The translations under genes were made by a program, and so were the position numbers. Shown here piece after piece: positions 62,191 through 64,000 of a stretch of DNA of 64,000 bases; position 1 is the first letter of the stretch, and every line of letters starts with the position of its first letter. Origin of the DNA: Aplectana chamaeleonis (Eukaryota > Nematoda > Chromadorea > Rhabditida > Cosmocercidae); NCBI GenBank assembly GCA_029168955.1, contig JAPDOI010001824.1, positions 1 through 64,000 on the forward strand. The letters are read 5' to 3'. The notes under the pieces are model-generated. The model was not told where the DNA came from and made no database searches. It saw only the letters and a list, made by a program, of their open reading frames with translations.

Positions 62191-62724
62191 AGAAAAATTT
62201 AGGTGTATATAACTGTTTTTTTTACATTTTCAAACATCGATTTCTCCCTCACGCACTCACGGGGCAGCACAAGACATTTTTTCATCCATCAAATTAGACC
62301 GATATGTCCGAATGGAGGACGTTTAGGACTAAAAAAAAACTCACTTTTTTGTACCACTAGTTATTCGTTCTATCTCTCTTACAATTAGACTATTGCACTA
62401 GGCGATCACACCGTGATCATAGAGTAGTAACTTCAGTACATATTACTCATTGATCCCATGTTTACACTGTTTTATTGAGTAGAAAAGGCCGAAAGAAGAA
62501 CGTGTCGGCGACTTTCCCATGGGTTAATCTGCGGTCCAGTTCACGGAGGTTCTTGTTTGCACGCTATCCATCATGGATTTCAACGTCCACTAAATGTGGA
62601 CGCGGTTGGGTGCGTGGACCAACTAACTGGATCTTTAACTTTCTCACGTTCAATGACTTTTTCCGACATGCGTAAGCTTTGAATGAGCCTTTTTTTCTTT
62701 TGAAGCGGTGTCGTAGGATGACAT
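62191..62724. other. No gene recognised
   Basis: A/T-rich unassigned sequence. Confidence 0.3.
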
Positions 62725-62728
62725 TTAA

Positions 62729-62876
62729 GCCCCTTTCTTAGTTTGCCGGCCGACGTCGGACGGCTCGTTATCAAATTTGATAAGTTAAGATAGATAAGAT
62801 GGGTAGGGTAGGGTAGATAGATATTACACATTCGATAACGAGTCTTCGACGTCGGTCGGGCAAGTGTGAAAGAGGC
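62729..62876. mobile_element. 148-bp MITE flanked by TTAA
   Basis: Left GCCCCTTTCTTAGTTTGCCG, right complement GCCTCTTTCACACTTGCCCG; arms continue through CCGACGTCGGACGGCTCGTTATC-like text. TTAA at 62725-62728 and 62877-62880 (or a 3-bp TAA, as in PIF/Harbinger MITEs). The centre is a short AGATAGATAAGATGGGTAGG simple repeat. Confidence 0.65.
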
Positions 62877-63107
62877 TTAAGTTTGAAATACGGGAGGGTA
62901 AGGTGGGGTTACTTCATTAATACATTAGGAAAAATGAGCTGAATTAATAGATTTACAACATAAACATTGATCAATTTTTTGATTGATTTATTACGACGCA
63001 TAAGACAATCGTGAGAAAAAGTAATAACTAAGTGCATAGGATACAAGCGAAACGTTCAAGTCGTCACAGATTAAAATACGATTGCTATGAAAGTTGGAAC
63101 ACACAAC

Positions 63108-63540
63108 TCAAGCCAAAACACTGTTGAGCAGCTTGGATTTAGCGAAGCGCTTGAAGCCTGAAAACTCTCTCGTTTCGCGAATCGAACTCATAAGCGTATT
63201 GTAGGTCGACGCTGCCCTGACGCAGAAAGAGTGTGCAACATAATTAGTTCTTGATATATTTATTCTTATTTTGTAGCGAGGCCCCCTTGTCCTGGATTGA
63301 CAAAGTTTGAAAAATTGCAAGAATCCAATTTTCACCCTGAAATTCAGAAGCCTGTATACCATACAAACATCAGATAATTTTCTTCTAGAGTCGAGTGAAG
63401 CGAGCCCAAATAAGCGATTCCTTGCCTTGAATCTAGGAATTCGACTGTACCTCTCCTAATGAAGAGTTTCCTGGTGAAGTTGTTCTGACACTTTTCCATA
63501 CTCTCGATATTTCTCTTCTACAATGATTGAAAACTGTGGT
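63108..63540 (-). pseudogene. LINE 3' fragment (CR1/Jockey-like RT C-terminus)
   Basis: The minus strand reads NNFTRKLFIRRGTVEFLDSR and GIAYLGSLHSTLEENYLMFV (about 63500-63360), then, after a frame change, RTNYVAHSFCVRAASTYNTL and SSIRETREFSGFKRFAKSKL to 63108. This is the conserved end of LINE polymerases (FT+RLF ... SF-x-x-R ... YN-LP-x-x-I+ ... F+-FK-KL). Start and active site are absent. It is a different lineage from the RTE copies and lies directly downstream of the RTE copy at 63565. Confidence 0.65.
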
Positions 63541-63564
63541 CCCACTCTCTAGAAGTGGTCTAAT

Positions 63565-64000
63565 GACTTACTTGACTTAATCGGTTGGCTTTCGCCTGAC
63601 GCGGTCATTCCGCATCTTCACCAAGGTGTGCCGTCCTAGTAGTCAGCCGTGTCCGTTTGTCACGGTTCTCAGCCACAATTTGAACACAATCCATCCATTG
63701 ATCACTATTCCACTTCCTGCGAAGTAAAACATCGCGCCTGAATTGCCTTTCAATGCCGAGTGATTTCAAATCCTCCTTCACCACATCCGTTCAAAACTTT
63801 CGCCTACGTCCAGGCGGCCGTTTCCAGACAGGACTTGGAAGCATCCTTAGAGCGTGTTGAACAAGACGATCTGGCGGTCTTCTTGAAATATGCCCCAACA
63901 GACGAAGACGACCTTCCGTTGCCGCTTGAGATGGCATTGGGAGATGTTCGCACCTCCCTCGTGTCAAACGTAGATGTAAGGCGTCAGTCTCGTTGTAGAG
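63565..64000 (-). mobile_element. RTE-type LINE, copy 3, 3' end; continues past the window
   Basis: The complement of the common RTE 3' end (GACTTACTTGACTTAATCGG) starts at 63565, and the sequence then follows copies 1 and 2 backwards into the C-terminal domain to the window edge. The reading frame ends at 63605-63607. In the RRRKFWTDVV motif the Trp codon is a stop (about 63790), so this copy is also dead. It is more diverged than copies 1 and 2 are from each other. Confidence 0.85.

Noticed and set aside
61924..62202. Phe-rich 92-codon frame
   Set aside because: Translation of a minisatellite.

Overview
The window reads as repeat-dense chromosomal DNA of an animal, most likely a strongylid (clade V, hookworm-like) nematode. 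The clues are a 50-nt intron ending in TTTCAG, a TTTTTCAG acceptor just before a start codon that fits spliced-leader trans-splicing, RTE-type LINEs about 3.3 kb long, mariner/Tc1 relics and a very high load of short inverted-repeat elements. The taxon is an inference from style; nothing here names a species. There is no operon, phage, CRISPR or prokaryotic gene.

One host gene can be modelled completely: a SOSS-B type single-strand DNA-binding protein (OB fold, 198 aa, four coding exons) on the minus strand, 19449-24010. Its 3.8-kb first intron is filled by a dead Tc1-like transposon that itself carries two younger insertions. A second host gene is seen only as its last two exons (33798-34114, minus). 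Weaker exon candidates lie at 25156-25407, 44312-44791 and 59025-59682.

LINEs: a decayed APE-type LINE with a PHD-like finger (about 740-4330, minus) carries a relic of a 2A-like peptide. Fragments of CR1/Jockey-like 3' ends lie at 5275-5790 and 63108-63540. Three copies of one RTE family are present: 16225-18407 (5'-truncated), 28678-31952 (full length, 12-bp target duplication) and 63565 to beyond the window end (minus).

DNA elements make up much of the rest. (1) Several families of TTAA-target elements with ends AGGCA...TGCCT, repeatedly inserted back to back at a shared TTAA (13.1, 38.5-39.5, 53.2-54.7, 57.2-58.3 and 60.6-61.6 kb). (2) hAT-like elements starting CAGGG with exact 8-bp duplications (20344-20651, 39599-41320, 41348-43890, and 43531-43685 inside the latter). 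(3) Elements flanked by TAA or TCA (8911-9970, 45262-45983, 50926-51519). (4) TA-flanked Stowaway-like elements (7983-8473, 49569-49791, 60316-60508). (5) Minisatellites (14.4-15.2, 27.4-27.7, 61.9-62.2 kb). The insertions are often nested, so their order can be read: TTAA element, then RTE; and Tc1 intron element, then hAT-like element.

No coherent new multi-gene system was found. The most unusual signals are the chaining of unrelated TTAA elements at single junctions, two hAT-like elements landing 11 bp apart with one of them a 2.5-kb fold-back, and a paralogous empty site that fixes the ends and 3-bp duplication of the 1.06-kb element.
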